From an uncultured Desulfobacter sp. (GTDB taxonomy: Bacteria; Desulfobacterota; Desulfobacteria; Desulfobacterales; Desulfobacteraceae), in NCBI RefSeq assembly GCF_963666675.1, contig NZ_OY762929.1, forward strand, positions 1,736,001-1,800,000: DNA of 64,000 nt, written 5' to 3'. The notes below the pieces were generated by a model, which made no database searches, had not been told where the DNA came from, and worked only from the letters and a program-made list of their open reading frames with translations. This document shows, piece by piece, positions 17,087-25,441 of the stretch; positions within the stretch are counted from its first letter, which is position 1, and each line of letters begins with the position of its first letter. The position numbers were made by a program, and so were the translations under genes.

Positions 17087-17926
17087 TTACAAAATAACCG
17101 TCCTGTTCCCGTGCAGGAAGATCCGTCTTTCGGTGTACATTTCAATGGCCCGGGCCAGCACTCTGGCCTCTGTCTCCTGTCCCAGAATCTGCAACTTTTT
17201 CGGGCAATGGCGGTGATCGATACGCATGACGTCCTGGTCTATAATCGGGCCTTCATCAAGATCCCTTGTCGCAAAATGCGCGGTGGCCCCGATCAGTTTT
17301 ACACCACGCTCATACGCCTGATGATAGGGCTTTGCGCCTTTAAAGCCCGGCAGAAATGAGTGGTGGATATTGATCACACGCCCGGCATATCTTTGGCACA
17401 TATTTTCAGAAAGGATCTGCATGTAGCGTGCAAGGACGATAAGTTCTGTATCCGTTTCTTCAATAATTTTGAAATGCTGCTCATCCACCGTCTTTTTATC
17501 GACCTTCTGGGTGGGCACATGATAAAACTTAAGCCCGAATTGCTCGGAAAGCTCACGGTTTACTTCATGATTTGAGACCACCCCAACGATTTCTATGTTA
17601 AGATGCTTGGTCCGCCAGCGATAGATAATATCGTTCAGGCAATGATCATCTTTGGACACCAGAACAAGGGTTTTAACCGGTTCATCCATCTCTCTCATAT
17701 GCCAGTTCATGCCGAACCCCTTGGCCACAGCCCCAAACATGGTTCTAAATTTTTCCTGTGCGCCGTCTGTTATGGCAGAAAACATAACGCGCATGAAAAA
17801 CTGGTTGGAATATGGGTCGTCAAATTGTGACGACTCTTCAATATTACAGTTTGAATCACACAACGCATTGGCAACCGCGGCAACTATTCCCGGACGGTCA
17901 TCACAATTCAGGCAAAGTATGTACAA
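17087..17926 (-). CDS. purU: Formyltetrahydrofolate deformylase
   Basis: A 279-residue PurU: an N-terminal ACT domain (LNCDDRPGIVAAVANALCDSNCNIEESSQF, residues ~5-80) followed by a formyltransferase-fold catalytic domain. The signature INIHHSFLPGFKGAKPYHQAYERG, then LIGATAHFATRDLDEGPIIDQDV, carries the catalytic His and Asp. It hydrolyses 10-formyl-THF to formate and THF, balancing one-carbon pools; in sulfate reducers with a Wood-Ljungdahl branch this matters for formate/C1 flow (inference). It is a single gene with AT-rich flanks on both sides. Confidence 0.92.
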   Translation of the reverse strand: MYILCLNCDDRPGIVAAVANALCDSNCNIEESSQFDDPYSNQFFMRVMFSAITDGAQEKFRTMFGAVAKGFGMNWHMREMDEPVKTLVLVSKDDHCLNDIIYRWRTKHLNIEIVGVVSNHEVNRELSEQFGLKFYHVPTQKVDKKTVDEQHFKIIEETDTELIVLARYMQILSENMCQRYAGRVINIHHSFLPGFKGAKPYHQAYERGVKLIGATAHFATRDLDEGPIIDQDVMRIDHRHCPKKLQILGQETEARVLARAIEMYTERRIFLHGNRTVIL

Positions 17927-18176
17927 GGAAAACCCCCCTCTTTTTCTCTCAAAATATTAAAATCGAAAGCCTTTATAATAAACACTTTTGCCCAGGACAA
18001 GAATTAAATTGGGGTTTGCTGTAATTGCCTGTAATGTAATGACTATGCTGTTGTTAAAATCCCAAACAACCATAGGGTGTCGGCCTTAGACTGCAAATTT
18101 GAATGGAGAATGAATATGCCCACCCTGTTTGATGAATTTTGAAGAGCATCTTTTAAATTTGATAGCCCAAAATCAA

Positions 18177-18485
18177 TCAAACACCCTCGGTTAAATTTGA
18201 AATAGTCATCTGTTCTGCCGATACAATGGCAGCGTTGTATTCTATAAATTTATCAAAAACCTCTTTTTGTATAAACTCTGACTTGAGATATTCTTCGTGT
18301 TTTTCCTGACTTTCCCAGATACAAAAAATATACATAATGGTTTTATCGTCCAAATCCCGGCTGCACTGATATTTTATACATGCATCCACATTATCCGTAA
18401 TATGTTTTTGCACTTTGCGCGCCTGGGAGATGGTCTGATCCACAAACTTTTCGTCTACGCAAAATTTATAGAAAATTGCAATCAT
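18177..18485 (-). CDS. Antibiotic biosynthesis monooxygenase (ABM) domain protein
   Basis: A 102-residue ferredoxin-like protein of the YgiN/ABM type: FYKFCVDEKFVDQTISQARKV, CIKYQCSRDLDDKTIMYIFCIWESQEKHEEYLKSE with the typical Trp-Glu-Ser, then helix ending in IVSAEQMTI. Such proteins oxidise quinols or similar compounds without cofactor or bind small aromatics. An excellent AAGGAGG precedes the ATG. It is isolated between AT-rich gaps. Confidence 0.75.
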   Translation of the reverse strand: MIAIFYKFCVDEKFVDQTISQARKVQKHITDNVDACIKYQCSRDLDDKTIMYIFCIWESQEKHEEYLKSEFIQKEVFDKFIEYNAAIVSAEQMTISNLTEGV

Positions 18486-18589
18486 TCATACCTCCTTGGT
18501 TTATGGTATTGGAAGGACGCTTTGTAAAACAGATCGTATTTCCCGGCAAAATGCTGATGTTGTTAAACCTCTCTATTTTGATCATGGGC

Positions 18590-18928
18590 CTAAACCCTTA
18601 AGCGCATCCACAAACAGTCTTGATAATCCGTGAACATATGAAAAAGCAATCCAATGGACACGATTTTAATCGTTTTGGTCCAGGCAAAGAAAAAGAGCAG
18701 AAGATAAACCAGGATCGCGTAGTAAGAATGTAATGGATGGGTTCCGATGCTGCATCTTGCCGGATCGAATATCGGATCCGCAAGTAAATGGTCCAAATCC
18801 ACCAGCATCGTGGCAAGCATGATTCCCCACGCCTTTTTCCACTCTTTTCGATAAAATATCCAGGCAATTACGCCCGGAAAAGCCAGATGCAGGCTGTAGT
18901 GGATTATTTGTTGTAATGCATACAGCAT
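18590..18928 (-). CDS. DUF6122-like membrane protein with Asp/His motifs
   Basis: The 112-residue form from ATG at 18928 (AAGGA ten bases upstream) has three or four hydrophobic helices and conserved polar motifs inside them: HYSLHLAFPG, MLVDLDHLLADPIFDP, CSIGTHPLHS and LLFHMFTDYQDCLW. This matches small integral membrane proteins related to the metal-dependent hydrolase family YdjM/YbcI. A longer start at 18976 would overlap the small gene upstream and adds a non-conserved hydrophilic tail. Function unknown. Confidence 0.7.
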   Translation of the reverse strand: MLYALQQIIHYSLHLAFPGVIAWIFYRKEWKKAWGIMLATMLVDLDHLLADPIFDPARCSIGTHPLHSYYAILVYLLLFFFAWTKTIKIVSIGLLFHMFTDYQDCLWMRLRV

Positions 18929-18951
18929 GCTTTTGTCGTCCTTTTTATCAT

Positions 18952-19056
18952 TCAGGATTTTTTGGCGCGTCCCCATAAAGGATCATGGCCGAATCTTTCT
19001 GCCCACCACTCTTCGGCGGATAGGTATTGTTGAAGCTCTTCATTCCATTTAATCAT
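18952..19056 (-). CDS. Small 34-residue Trp-rich protein
   Basis: ATG at 19054-19056 to TGA at 18952 encodes MIKWNEELQQYLSAEEWW and then AERFGHDPLWGRAKKS. The amphipathic, Trp-containing sequence looks protein-like and the gene ends 23 bases before the DUF6122-like start on the same strand, so they could be one operon. Ribosome binding site is weak. It overlaps the alternative longer start of the downstream gene in another frame. Confidence 0.4.
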   Translation of the reverse strand: MIKWNEELQQYLSAEEWWAERFGHDPLWGRAKKS

Positions 19057-19123
19057 TTGCCGATATCTTTTTTAGTATTATATTTATTCATATAGGCTTA
19101 AACAACTTCATTAAAGGTGTCTT

Positions 19124-19327
19124 ATGGACGTTAACGGGACAACCCGTACAGGCGCATCAACCAATGCCATGAAAAAAGCCATGGCCATGCCCAATCTTTT
19201 GCTGGATCTGCTTGGGAAAACGCCCGGGACAAGCCAGTCTCTTAATACCCAACCCACTGAAGTCCAGCAGGCAGCAGATCTTGCAAGTGTCACAGGTAAA
19301 GGTAAAATTATTGATATCGTTGGGTAG
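19124..19327 (+). CDS. YjfB-like putative motility protein
   Basis: A 67-residue soluble protein starting MDVNGTT, with a central helix NAMKKAMAMPNLLLDLL and ending KGKIIDIVG. This matches the short YjfB family (MDV start, AVLKKALD-type helix, IDI/LDV end), found in flagellated bacteria. AAAGGTG lies six bases before the ATG. It converges on PEP carboxylase with 27 bases between stops. The molecular role is unknown. Confidence 0.6.
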   Translation: MDVNGTTRTGASTNAMKKAMAMPNLLLDLLGKTPGTSQSLNTQPTEVQQAADLASVTGKGKIIDIVG

Positions 19328-19354
19328 CATTGGGAACTGTTACCTGTTACCGGG

Positions 19355-22123
19355 TCAGCCTGTGGCCCCTAATGCGTTGGCAATGGCATTGACGCACTGC
19401 AAAAGGGCAAACAAATAATGATCCTCCTCTTTCGCCTTGGTCTCTTTTGCGTTGCGCCATTTCTGCAGTAATTTAACCTGGGCTTCGTGCAGGTTGTCGA
19501 GGGCCTCGGCTCTGAGTATGGTCGAGTAATAGTGATTAATACGTCGTTCGTTAATCGGCCGCTGTAACACATGGGCCACCATCTTACGGGTCAGGTCCAA
19601 TTCGTTTTTAATCATCTTCATGATTCGATCGCAAATCTGCGTATCTTCGACCAACGACGCATATTTTTTCATGATCCGCTCATCGGTTGCGATCAGGCTG
19701 CTGTCCAGATTTGTCATCACGAAACGTACAAAAGGATTGTATTCAACGAAATGAAGCAGATGGTTGTATGCGTCCGGGTCCTGGTGTTTCAGTTCATTCA
19801 GGGTGGAGCCCACCCCGTACCAACTGGTAATATTGAATCTCGATTGCGCCCAGCTGAACACCCATGGAATGGCCCGCAGATCCTCCATGGTGCGTTTCCC
19901 GGTACGGCGCGCAGGCCGGGAACCAATTTTACTTGACTCGATCACATCAATGGGGGTTGCCTGGGAAAAAAATGTGATGAAATCAGGGTCGCAAATCAGC
20001 TGTCGGTAATGATGACGCCCCCGATCGGCCAGGCGATGGAATAACTCTTCAACTTCATCACGCCCTTGTGTGGTGTTTTCGTGCAATACGGTTTGTGCCG
20101 TAACACTGGCAACCATCAGCTCCAGGTTATAGGCCGCATTCACCAGGTTGGCATATTTTCGCTCAATGGTCTCGCCTTGCTCGGTAACACGGAAATGACC
20201 ATTGATTGACCCGTGGGGTAATGTTTTGATGAACCAATGACTGGGGCCTGCACCCCGGCTGATGCTGCCCCCGGTGCCGTGGAAAAAACGGATTTTCACG
20301 CCGTGTTTTTCGCCGGTCCGGGTCAGCTCTTTCTGTGCCTGGTGCAAAAGCCAGGAGCTGGCCAGTATCCCGCCGTCCTTGTTGCTGTCGGAATAACCGA
20401 TCATCACATCCTGAATCAACTGGGCATCCGGGTTTTTCCATGACTGCATCTGCAAACTGGTTTTCACGATCGGTTGACCCAGATAATCATCCATAATGCC
20501 CGGGCTGCGCTTTAGGTCCTCAATGGTTTCAAAAAGAGGTACCACAGGCAGAATCGCCCCCAATTGATCCTCTTTGGTTTCAATTAGACCCACTTCGCGC
20601 AGGAACAGATAAACGGTGAGCAGATCTTGGGTATTCCGGGTCATACTCACGATCAGCTTGCCGAATGCATTGGGGCTGTAACGCTGGACATGGTCACTGA
20701 CGACCTGTAGCGCCCCAATCACATTTTGCCCTTCCTGGCCCAGGGATGTATGGTGCACTAAAAACGGGCGGTTGATTTTTAGCTCCTGATCCAGAAACCT
20801 TCGCCTGGCGTTCCGGGATTCTTGGATCCGGCCGGCGGCTGTTGCCCCTAAAGACGCGGTGACCAGCTGATTTAAAGCCTTTTCATGATAATCACTGTTT
20901 TGGCGAATATCCAATTTTGCCAGATGAAACCCAAAGATTTTTAAGATTCGCTTCATCCGCCCGACATCAACATGGGCCACCTCAGCGATACCGCATTTTT
21001 TCAACTCATCGTGAAGCAGGTTCAGGTCCGCAATCAATGCAATGGAGCTTGTGTAGCTATTGGGTTTGTCTTTTAATTCAAGGTTGAACTCCCGGCTCAG
21101 ATCAATGGGGATTTTGTGTATCAAAATAAGGACATAGGCCTTAAATATCTCTTCGGCATGTTCTCTAAGCTCAGCGTCGGCATTCGTCCCCACTTCCTTG
21201 GCAAGTTCTTTGATCCGCCCGGCAAACTTTTGGCTTACCTGGGAGATGTTGTGATAAATGCTGAGCTTTTGGGATAATTTTTTTAATTCATTTTTAATGA
21301 TATAAAAGGCGTGGATGCGCAGCTTTTCAATGGTCTGTTGGGTGATCTCCGGCGTCACCAGAGGGTGGCCGTCACGGTCGCCGCCAACCCAGTTGCCAAA
21401 AGAGAGTACCGGAAGTAAATCCGAATCATTGAGCACCGTCGGGTCAAAGCCCGATTCCTGCCAGGCGTGGCGCAATCGTTTATCCAGCATCATGATCACA
21501 CTGGGAAACACATGGGTCAGATAGTGCAGGATATTGTCCAGCTCCGATTCCAGCCGGGGCTTTTCGATATAAATCTCTCCCACATGCCAGGCGCGATGCA
21601 GGATCTGTTTGATCTCCTGGCGAATGTCCGCCTGTTCAATTCGGGTGTACATCCGGTTCTCCCGTTTAACGAGCAACAGGTATAATTCCCGGTACTCCTG
21701 TAACACCACGGCGCGTTTGGCTTCTGTGGGATGTGCCGTTAAAACCGGTTCGACCAGCACGTTGGGTAAGACCTTTAGGATTTGGGACTCAATGACCCCC
21801 CTGGACTTCAAATATCGGAATTGATTGGCCCACAGCCCGTTCACCTGGGCCATATCTTCATCTTCTTTGTGGCGGCGGCTTTGCACCGCCCCATTTACCT
21901 CCACCAGGTTTAGGAGCTGAAAACAGATGGACATCATATGGATGTACGCATTGCTTGTCAGATCTGCGTCTGACGGAACGGCGGCGTTCAGCCACGGGAT
22001 CAGCCCGACCAGCTTGGGCTGATTATTTTCCTCCAATACCTCTTTAAAGCAGGTCAATAGAAAATGAAGATCGTCATAGGGCTTGCCCAATGCATCTTTG
22101 ACCTGGGTGAAAACTGTATTCAT
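19355..22123 (-). CDS. ppc: Phosphoenolpyruvate carboxylase
   Basis: A 922-residue enzyme (934 from an in-frame TTG at 22159) fixing bicarbonate onto PEP to give oxaloacetate for anaplerosis. Signature motifs are VLTAHPTEAKR (catalytic His), FGNWVGGDRDGHP, GYSDSNKDGG, RFFHGTGGSISRGAGP (catalytic Arg/His loop) and VFSWAQSRFNITSWYG. The protein ends in ANALGATG, whereas most bacterial PEPCs end in RNTG, whose Asn helps bind the inhibitor aspartate; here that Asn is replaced by Ala. The ATG at 22123 is favoured, but neither start has a good ribosome binding site. Confidence 0.92.
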   Translation of the reverse strand: MNTVFTQVKDALGKPYDDLHFLLTCFKEVLEENNQPKLVGLIPWLNAAVPSDADLTSNAYIHMMSICFQLLNLVEVNGAVQSRRHKEDEDMAQVNGLWANQFRYLKSRGVIESQILKVLPNVLVEPVLTAHPTEAKRAVVLQEYRELYLLLVKRENRMYTRIEQADIRQEIKQILHRAWHVGEIYIEKPRLESELDNILHYLTHVFPSVIMMLDKRLRHAWQESGFDPTVLNDSDLLPVLSFGNWVGGDRDGHPLVTPEITQQTIEKLRIHAFYIIKNELKKLSQKLSIYHNISQVSQKFAGRIKELAKEVGTNADAELREHAEEIFKAYVLILIHKIPIDLSREFNLELKDKPNSYTSSIALIADLNLLHDELKKCGIAEVAHVDVGRMKRILKIFGFHLAKLDIRQNSDYHEKALNQLVTASLGATAAGRIQESRNARRRFLDQELKINRPFLVHHTSLGQEGQNVIGALQVVSDHVQRYSPNAFGKLIVSMTRNTQDLLTVYLFLREVGLIETKEDQLGAILPVVPLFETIEDLKRSPGIMDDYLGQPIVKTSLQMQSWKNPDAQLIQDVMIGYSDSNKDGGILASSWLLHQAQKELTRTGEKHGVKIRFFHGTGGSISRGAGPSHWFIKTLPHGSINGHFRVTEQGETIERKYANLVNAAYNLELMVASVTAQTVLHENTTQGRDEVEELFHRLADRGRHHYRQLICDPDFITFFSQATPIDVIESSKIGSRPARRTGKRTMEDLRAIPWVFSWAQSRFNITSWYGVGSTLNELKHQDPDAYNHLLHFVEYNPFVRFVMTNLDSSLIATDERIMKKYASLVEDTQICDRIMKMIKNELDLTRKMVAHVLQRPINERRINHYYSTILRAEALDNLHEAQVKLLQKWRNAKETKAKEEDHYLFALLQCVNAIANALGATG

Positions 22124-22221
22124 GACTTGGTCGACCCAAATTGGTTTAGAAGATACCAAAAGTATGTATCAGTTCACGACGATTGTCAAATTGGGTGATT
22201 TTTTAAAAGTGAATGAGAACT

Positions 22222-22899
22222 TTACTCCCCAGGCGGCTCTTCATCATCTTCATGGCGCAGGGAATTGATGAATTTTTTCAACGGCTTCAGGTAAGGAATG
22301 ATAATGAGTACACAGATGGCGCCAAAGACATATTGGAGCATTTCAAATCGATGCTCAAGAAAATCAAATCCGTAACACCAGGCCACGATGGCTGTCAGGG
22401 TCCCAAGGCCTGCCGCACTGAAATTGCTGAACAGAGGCATCCTGAGCATATACCCGATGATGGTTCCCACCACAGGACCCGTCACAGGCAGGGGCGCCAT
22501 CACAAATGCAAATATGCCGATCCAGCCCCAGCGCGCAATTTTATCTTTTTTCTCCTCGGCCTTTTTCTTGAGTTTGCTCATGGATCGATTGATCCAGGCC
22601 GCCTTGAAGATACCGCTGGTACTCAAAACAAATACGGCATAGGTATAGCAGACAATCAGGCATTCCAAATAAAAATTCAGGGCAATGGTGGTAACAGGGT
22701 CAAATCCGTTCAGGATGCATAGACCGATGCCTCCGGCCCGGCTGCCCACACAGTGGGTCAGAAACGCAATAAAGGCGACATTTGCGTTGGGTTCTCCCCG
22801 GAACATGCCGATGATGACAAAAAGAAGAAACAGGGCGGTAAATATAAAACCGGTCACAAGGACCCGGCCTTCAGTGGTGCTCAAAAGAAATTTTTTCAT
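22222..22899 (-). CDS. Small multi-drug export family membrane protein
   Basis: Integral membrane protein of 225 residues from ATG at 22899 (an in-frame TTG at 22965 would add a poor 22-residue lead). Four to six hydrophobic segments; GSRAGGIGLCILNGFDPV and the MAPLPVTGPVVGTIIGYMLRM loop are typical of the small multi-drug export protein family (COG2426-like). Substrate unknown. It follows menG by 88 bases on the opposite side but on the same strand, so they may be co-transcribed. Confidence 0.7.
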   Translation of the reverse strand: MKKFLLSTTEGRVLVTGFIFTALFLLFVIIGMFRGEPNANVAFIAFLTHCVGSRAGGIGLCILNGFDPVTTIALNFYLECLIVCYTYAVFVLSTSGIFKAAWINRSMSKLKKKAEEKKDKIARWGWIGIFAFVMAPLPVTGPVVGTIIGYMLRMPLFSNFSAAGLGTLTAIVAWCYGFDFLEHRFEMLQYVFGAICVLIIIPYLKPLKKFINSLRHEDDEEPPGE

Positions 22900-22987
22900 T
22901 TCTAAAATTTTTTTTCTAAATATTTTTTGAAGACCGGTTATAAAGTATGCCGGGGTTGTTGTCAAGACGGACTGTAATAATAATGGG

Positions 22988-23698
22988 TTACAGTTTTATG
23001 CCCACAAACAGGGTTACAATACCCAGGGTCATCTCCTTGAACCGGATCTCTTTGAATCCTGCTGCCTTCATCTGGCCTGCAAAGGATACGGGGTCGGGAA
23101 ATTTCAATACGGATTCGGGCAGGTAGGCGTACGCATTGCCGTGTTTTGAAAAAAAAGAGCCGATCAGCGGCAATATTTTTTGAAAGTACAAAAGATAAAG
23201 TTTGCGCATCAACCCTTTCTGGGGGGTGGTCAGCTCGAGAATGATAATTCTGCCGCCCGGTTTCAAGGTGCGGTGGAACTCTTTCATGGCCCCGATGCGG
23301 TTCATGATATTGCGGATGCCAAAGGCCATGAAGCCTGCGTCAAACTGCTGATCTTTGACGGGAAGGTTCAGGGCATCCCCGTTGACAAGGGCAATGGCCC
23401 GGCCTTGGGGACTGTCCAGTTTTCTTTTGCCAAGGGCCAGCATGCCAAAGGAAAAGTCCAGTCCGGTGATGGATGCCCGGCCCTTGAGGACCCGGCTGAC
23501 CCCAAGGCCCACATCACAGGTTCCGCAGGCGGCGTCCAGGACAACAGCATCGTATTTAAGTTTTGCGGCCTTGACCATCTCCCTGCGCCAATATATATCC
23601 CGGCGCATGCTGAGCAGTCGGTTTAAAAAATCATATTTGGGTGCAATTTTGTCAAACATTTCTTTGACAAAATCCAGTTCTTGGTTCATCGTTGACAA
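22988..23698 (-). CDS. menG: Demethylmenaquinone methyltransferase
   Basis: A 236-residue UbiE/MenG protein: VKEMFDKIAPKYDFLNRLLSMRRDIYWRR at the N-terminus, SAM-binding LDAACGTCDVG (motif I), GLDFSFGML, AFGIRNI and the C-terminal LELTTPQKGLMRKLY. It C-methylates demethylmenaquinone in the last step of menaquinone synthesis; sulfate reducers use menaquinone, so MenG activity is more likely than UbiE. Divergent from dnaJ with about 110 bases between. Confidence 0.9.
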   Translation of the reverse strand: MSTMNQELDFVKEMFDKIAPKYDFLNRLLSMRRDIYWRREMVKAAKLKYDAVVLDAACGTCDVGLGVSRVLKGRASITGLDFSFGMLALGKRKLDSPQGRAIALVNGDALNLPVKDQQFDAGFMAFGIRNIMNRIGAMKEFHRTLKPGGRIIILELTTPQKGLMRKLYLLYFQKILPLIGSFFSKHGNAYAYLPESVLKFPDPVSFAGQMKAAGFKEIRFKEMTLGIVTLFVGIKL

Positions 23699-23808
23699 CT
23701 TTGGAATCTGAGTTATTTTAAGTTATTTATTTTAGTCAAAGCAGGTTTGGAAGCTATCATACAACCGGTTTAAACACAAATTAAATTAAAGTACTATCGG
23801 GCACTAAT

Positions 23809-24906
23809 ATGAGTGAAAAACGAGATTATTATGAAATCCTTGAGGTAACGCGGGATGCAGATAAAACAACGCTGAAAAAGGCTTATAGAAAGCTGGCCAT
23901 CAAATATCATCCGGACAAGAATCCGGATAATAAAGAGGCCGAAGATAGATTTAAGGAAGCCTCCGAAGCCTATGAAGTGTTGTCTGACGACAGCAAACGC
24001 CAGATTTATGACCAGTTCGGCCACCAGGGTCTCGAAGGCGCCGGTCATTCCGGCCCCAGCGGATTTGAAGATATTTTTTCAAGTTTCGGGGACATTTTTG
24101 AAGATTTCTTCGGATTTGGCGGCGGACGAGGCGGCAACCGGGCAAGGCGGGGTTCGGATCTGCGCTATGACATGACCATTGATTTTATGGAGGCCGCCTT
24201 TGGCACGGAAAAGACCATCTCCATACCCAAGCACGAGACCTGTGACGAGTGCAACGGGTCCGGCGCGGCCCCCGGGTCTTCTTCGGAAACCTGCTCCCAT
24301 TGCCGGGGCACGGGACAGTATATCCAGAGCCAGGGCTTTTTCAAGGTTAAGACCACCTGTCCCTATTGTAAGGGCAGGGGAACCATTATTCCCAATCCCT
24401 GCCCCAAATGCCGGGGTGGCGGACGTATGGAAGTCAACCGCAAGGTTCAGGTGAAAATTCCTGCCGGTGTGGATGTGGGATCAAAACTGCGTCTGACCGG
24501 AGAAGGCGAGGCCTCTAATGTGCCCAATGGTCCTTCCGGTGACCTTTACGTGGTCATTAATGTCAAACCCCACAAATTTTTCCAGCGGGACAGAACCGAT
24601 ATTGTCTGTGCCATTGACATCTCTTTTATCCAGGCCGCCCTTGGCGCTGAAATCAAGGTGCCTACACTGGTGGGGGAAAAGGAATTGACACTCCCTGCCG
24701 GGACCCAGTATGGAGATTCTTTTCAGTTCAAAGGCGAGGGGATTGCCTCCTTGAGAAACGGCAGGCGGGGGGATCAGATTATCAAAGTCATTGTCAAAAC
24801 ACCGACCAAATTGAGCCAGAAACAAAAAGATCTGCTCGAAGAGTTTGACAGACTTGATTCAAATAAAATATCAAACAAGCTGAAAAATTTATTTAAAAAC
24901 TTGTGA
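23809..24906 (+). CDS. dnaJ: Chaperone DnaJ
   Basis: A full-length 365-residue DnaJ. The J domain carries the HPD motif in IKYHPDKNPDN; a G/F-rich linker follows (GFEDIFSSFGDIFEDFFGFGG); four zinc modules are CDECNGSG, CSHCRGTG, CPYCKGRG and CPKCRGGG; and two C-terminal substrate-binding domains complete it. It delivers unfolded clients to DnaK and stimulates its ATPase. grpE/dnaK are not adjacent here. Confidence 0.95.
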   Translation: MSEKRDYYEILEVTRDADKTTLKKAYRKLAIKYHPDKNPDNKEAEDRFKEASEAYEVLSDDSKRQIYDQFGHQGLEGAGHSGPSGFEDIFSSFGDIFEDFFGFGGGRGGNRARRGSDLRYDMTIDFMEAAFGTEKTISIPKHETCDECNGSGAAPGSSSETCSHCRGTGQYIQSQGFFKVKTTCPYCKGRGTIIPNPCPKCRGGGRMEVNRKVQVKIPAGVDVGSKLRLTGEGEASNVPNGPSGDLYVVINVKPHKFFQRDRTDIVCAIDISFIQAALGAEIKVPTLVGEKELTLPAGTQYGDSFQFKGEGIASLRNGRRGDQIIKVIVKTPTKLSQKQKDLLEEFDRLDSNKISNKLKNLFKNL

Positions 24907-24956
24907 TAAATATCGGTGACGGATAAGAATAGAGATCGTGCCTGAAGTAAAATCAT

Positions 24957-25013
24957 TGTTTGAACGCAAAGTTGCCGTCTGCCTGGTGCAGATTGCGACG
25001 GTGCGTTCAAACA
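24957..25013. other. Long structured hairpin between dnaJ and queD
   Basis: Outer arms TGTTTGAACGCA (24957-24968) and TGCGTTCAAACA (25002-25013) are a perfect 12-bp inverted repeat. Inside, CCGTC pairs with GACGG, and an alternative TCTGC/GCAGA stem is possible. No T run follows. It lies 30 bases upstream of the queD start and could be a terminator-like element of dnaJ or a leader structure of queD. Confidence 0.55.
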
Positions 25014-25042
25014 TTTAAGTAAAAGCGCCGGATTGGGGGGCT

Positions 25043-25441
25043 ATGTTTGAATTAAAGGTTAAAACCCGGTTTGCCGGGGCGCACCAGCTTGCCATGGTGG
25101 GCCGGAAATGTGAGAATCTGCACGGTCACAACTGGCGGGTGGAGGTATATGTCAAGGGTGATCAATTGAACGGAGCCGGGGTCCTGGCGGATTTCGGGGA
25201 TATCAAACGGGCGGTCCGCTCTGTTGTGGACGGGGAGCTGGACCACAAATTTTTAAATGAACTGCCCGCCTTTAAGGACAAACAACCTACGTCCGAACGT
25301 ATTGCCGTCTATGTTGCAGGTAAGGTTCAGGCATACCTGGACAAACATGTGGACGAACCCATCGTGGTCTCCAGGGTCATGGCCTGGGAATCCGATGATG
25401 CCTGCGCGATTTATTATCCTACCCCTGATGTGATCCAATAA
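25043..25441 (+). CDS. queD: 6-carboxy-5,6,7,8-tetrahydropterin synthase
   Basis: A 132-residue PTPS-fold enzyme. Zn ligands are the His of FAGAHQL and the two His of LHGHNW; the Cys in CENLHGH places it with QueD rather than PTPS-III (Glu at that place). QPTSERIAVYV and the WESDDACA motif complete the active site. It makes 6-carboxytetrahydropterin for queuosine (preQ0) synthesis. The ATG is preceded by GGGGGG-rich sequence. It overlaps the convergent FAD oxidoreductase gene by 23 bases. Confidence 0.88.
   Translation: MFELKVKTRFAGAHQLAMVGRKCENLHGHNWRVEVYVKGDQLNGAGVLADFGDIKRAVRSVVDGELDHKFLNELPAFKDKQPTSERIAVYVAGKVQAYLDKHVDEPIVVSRVMAWESDDACAIYYPTPDVIQ

Noticed and set aside
16867..17145. Minus-strand frame after the amylosucrase gene
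   Set aside because: It overlaps the PurU C-terminal coding region in another frame and has a Cys/Phe-rich, non-family translation.
25014..25042. Possible preQ1 riboswitch before queD
   Set aside because: The preceding structure lacks the sequence signatures of preQ1-I, II or III as far as I can recall them.
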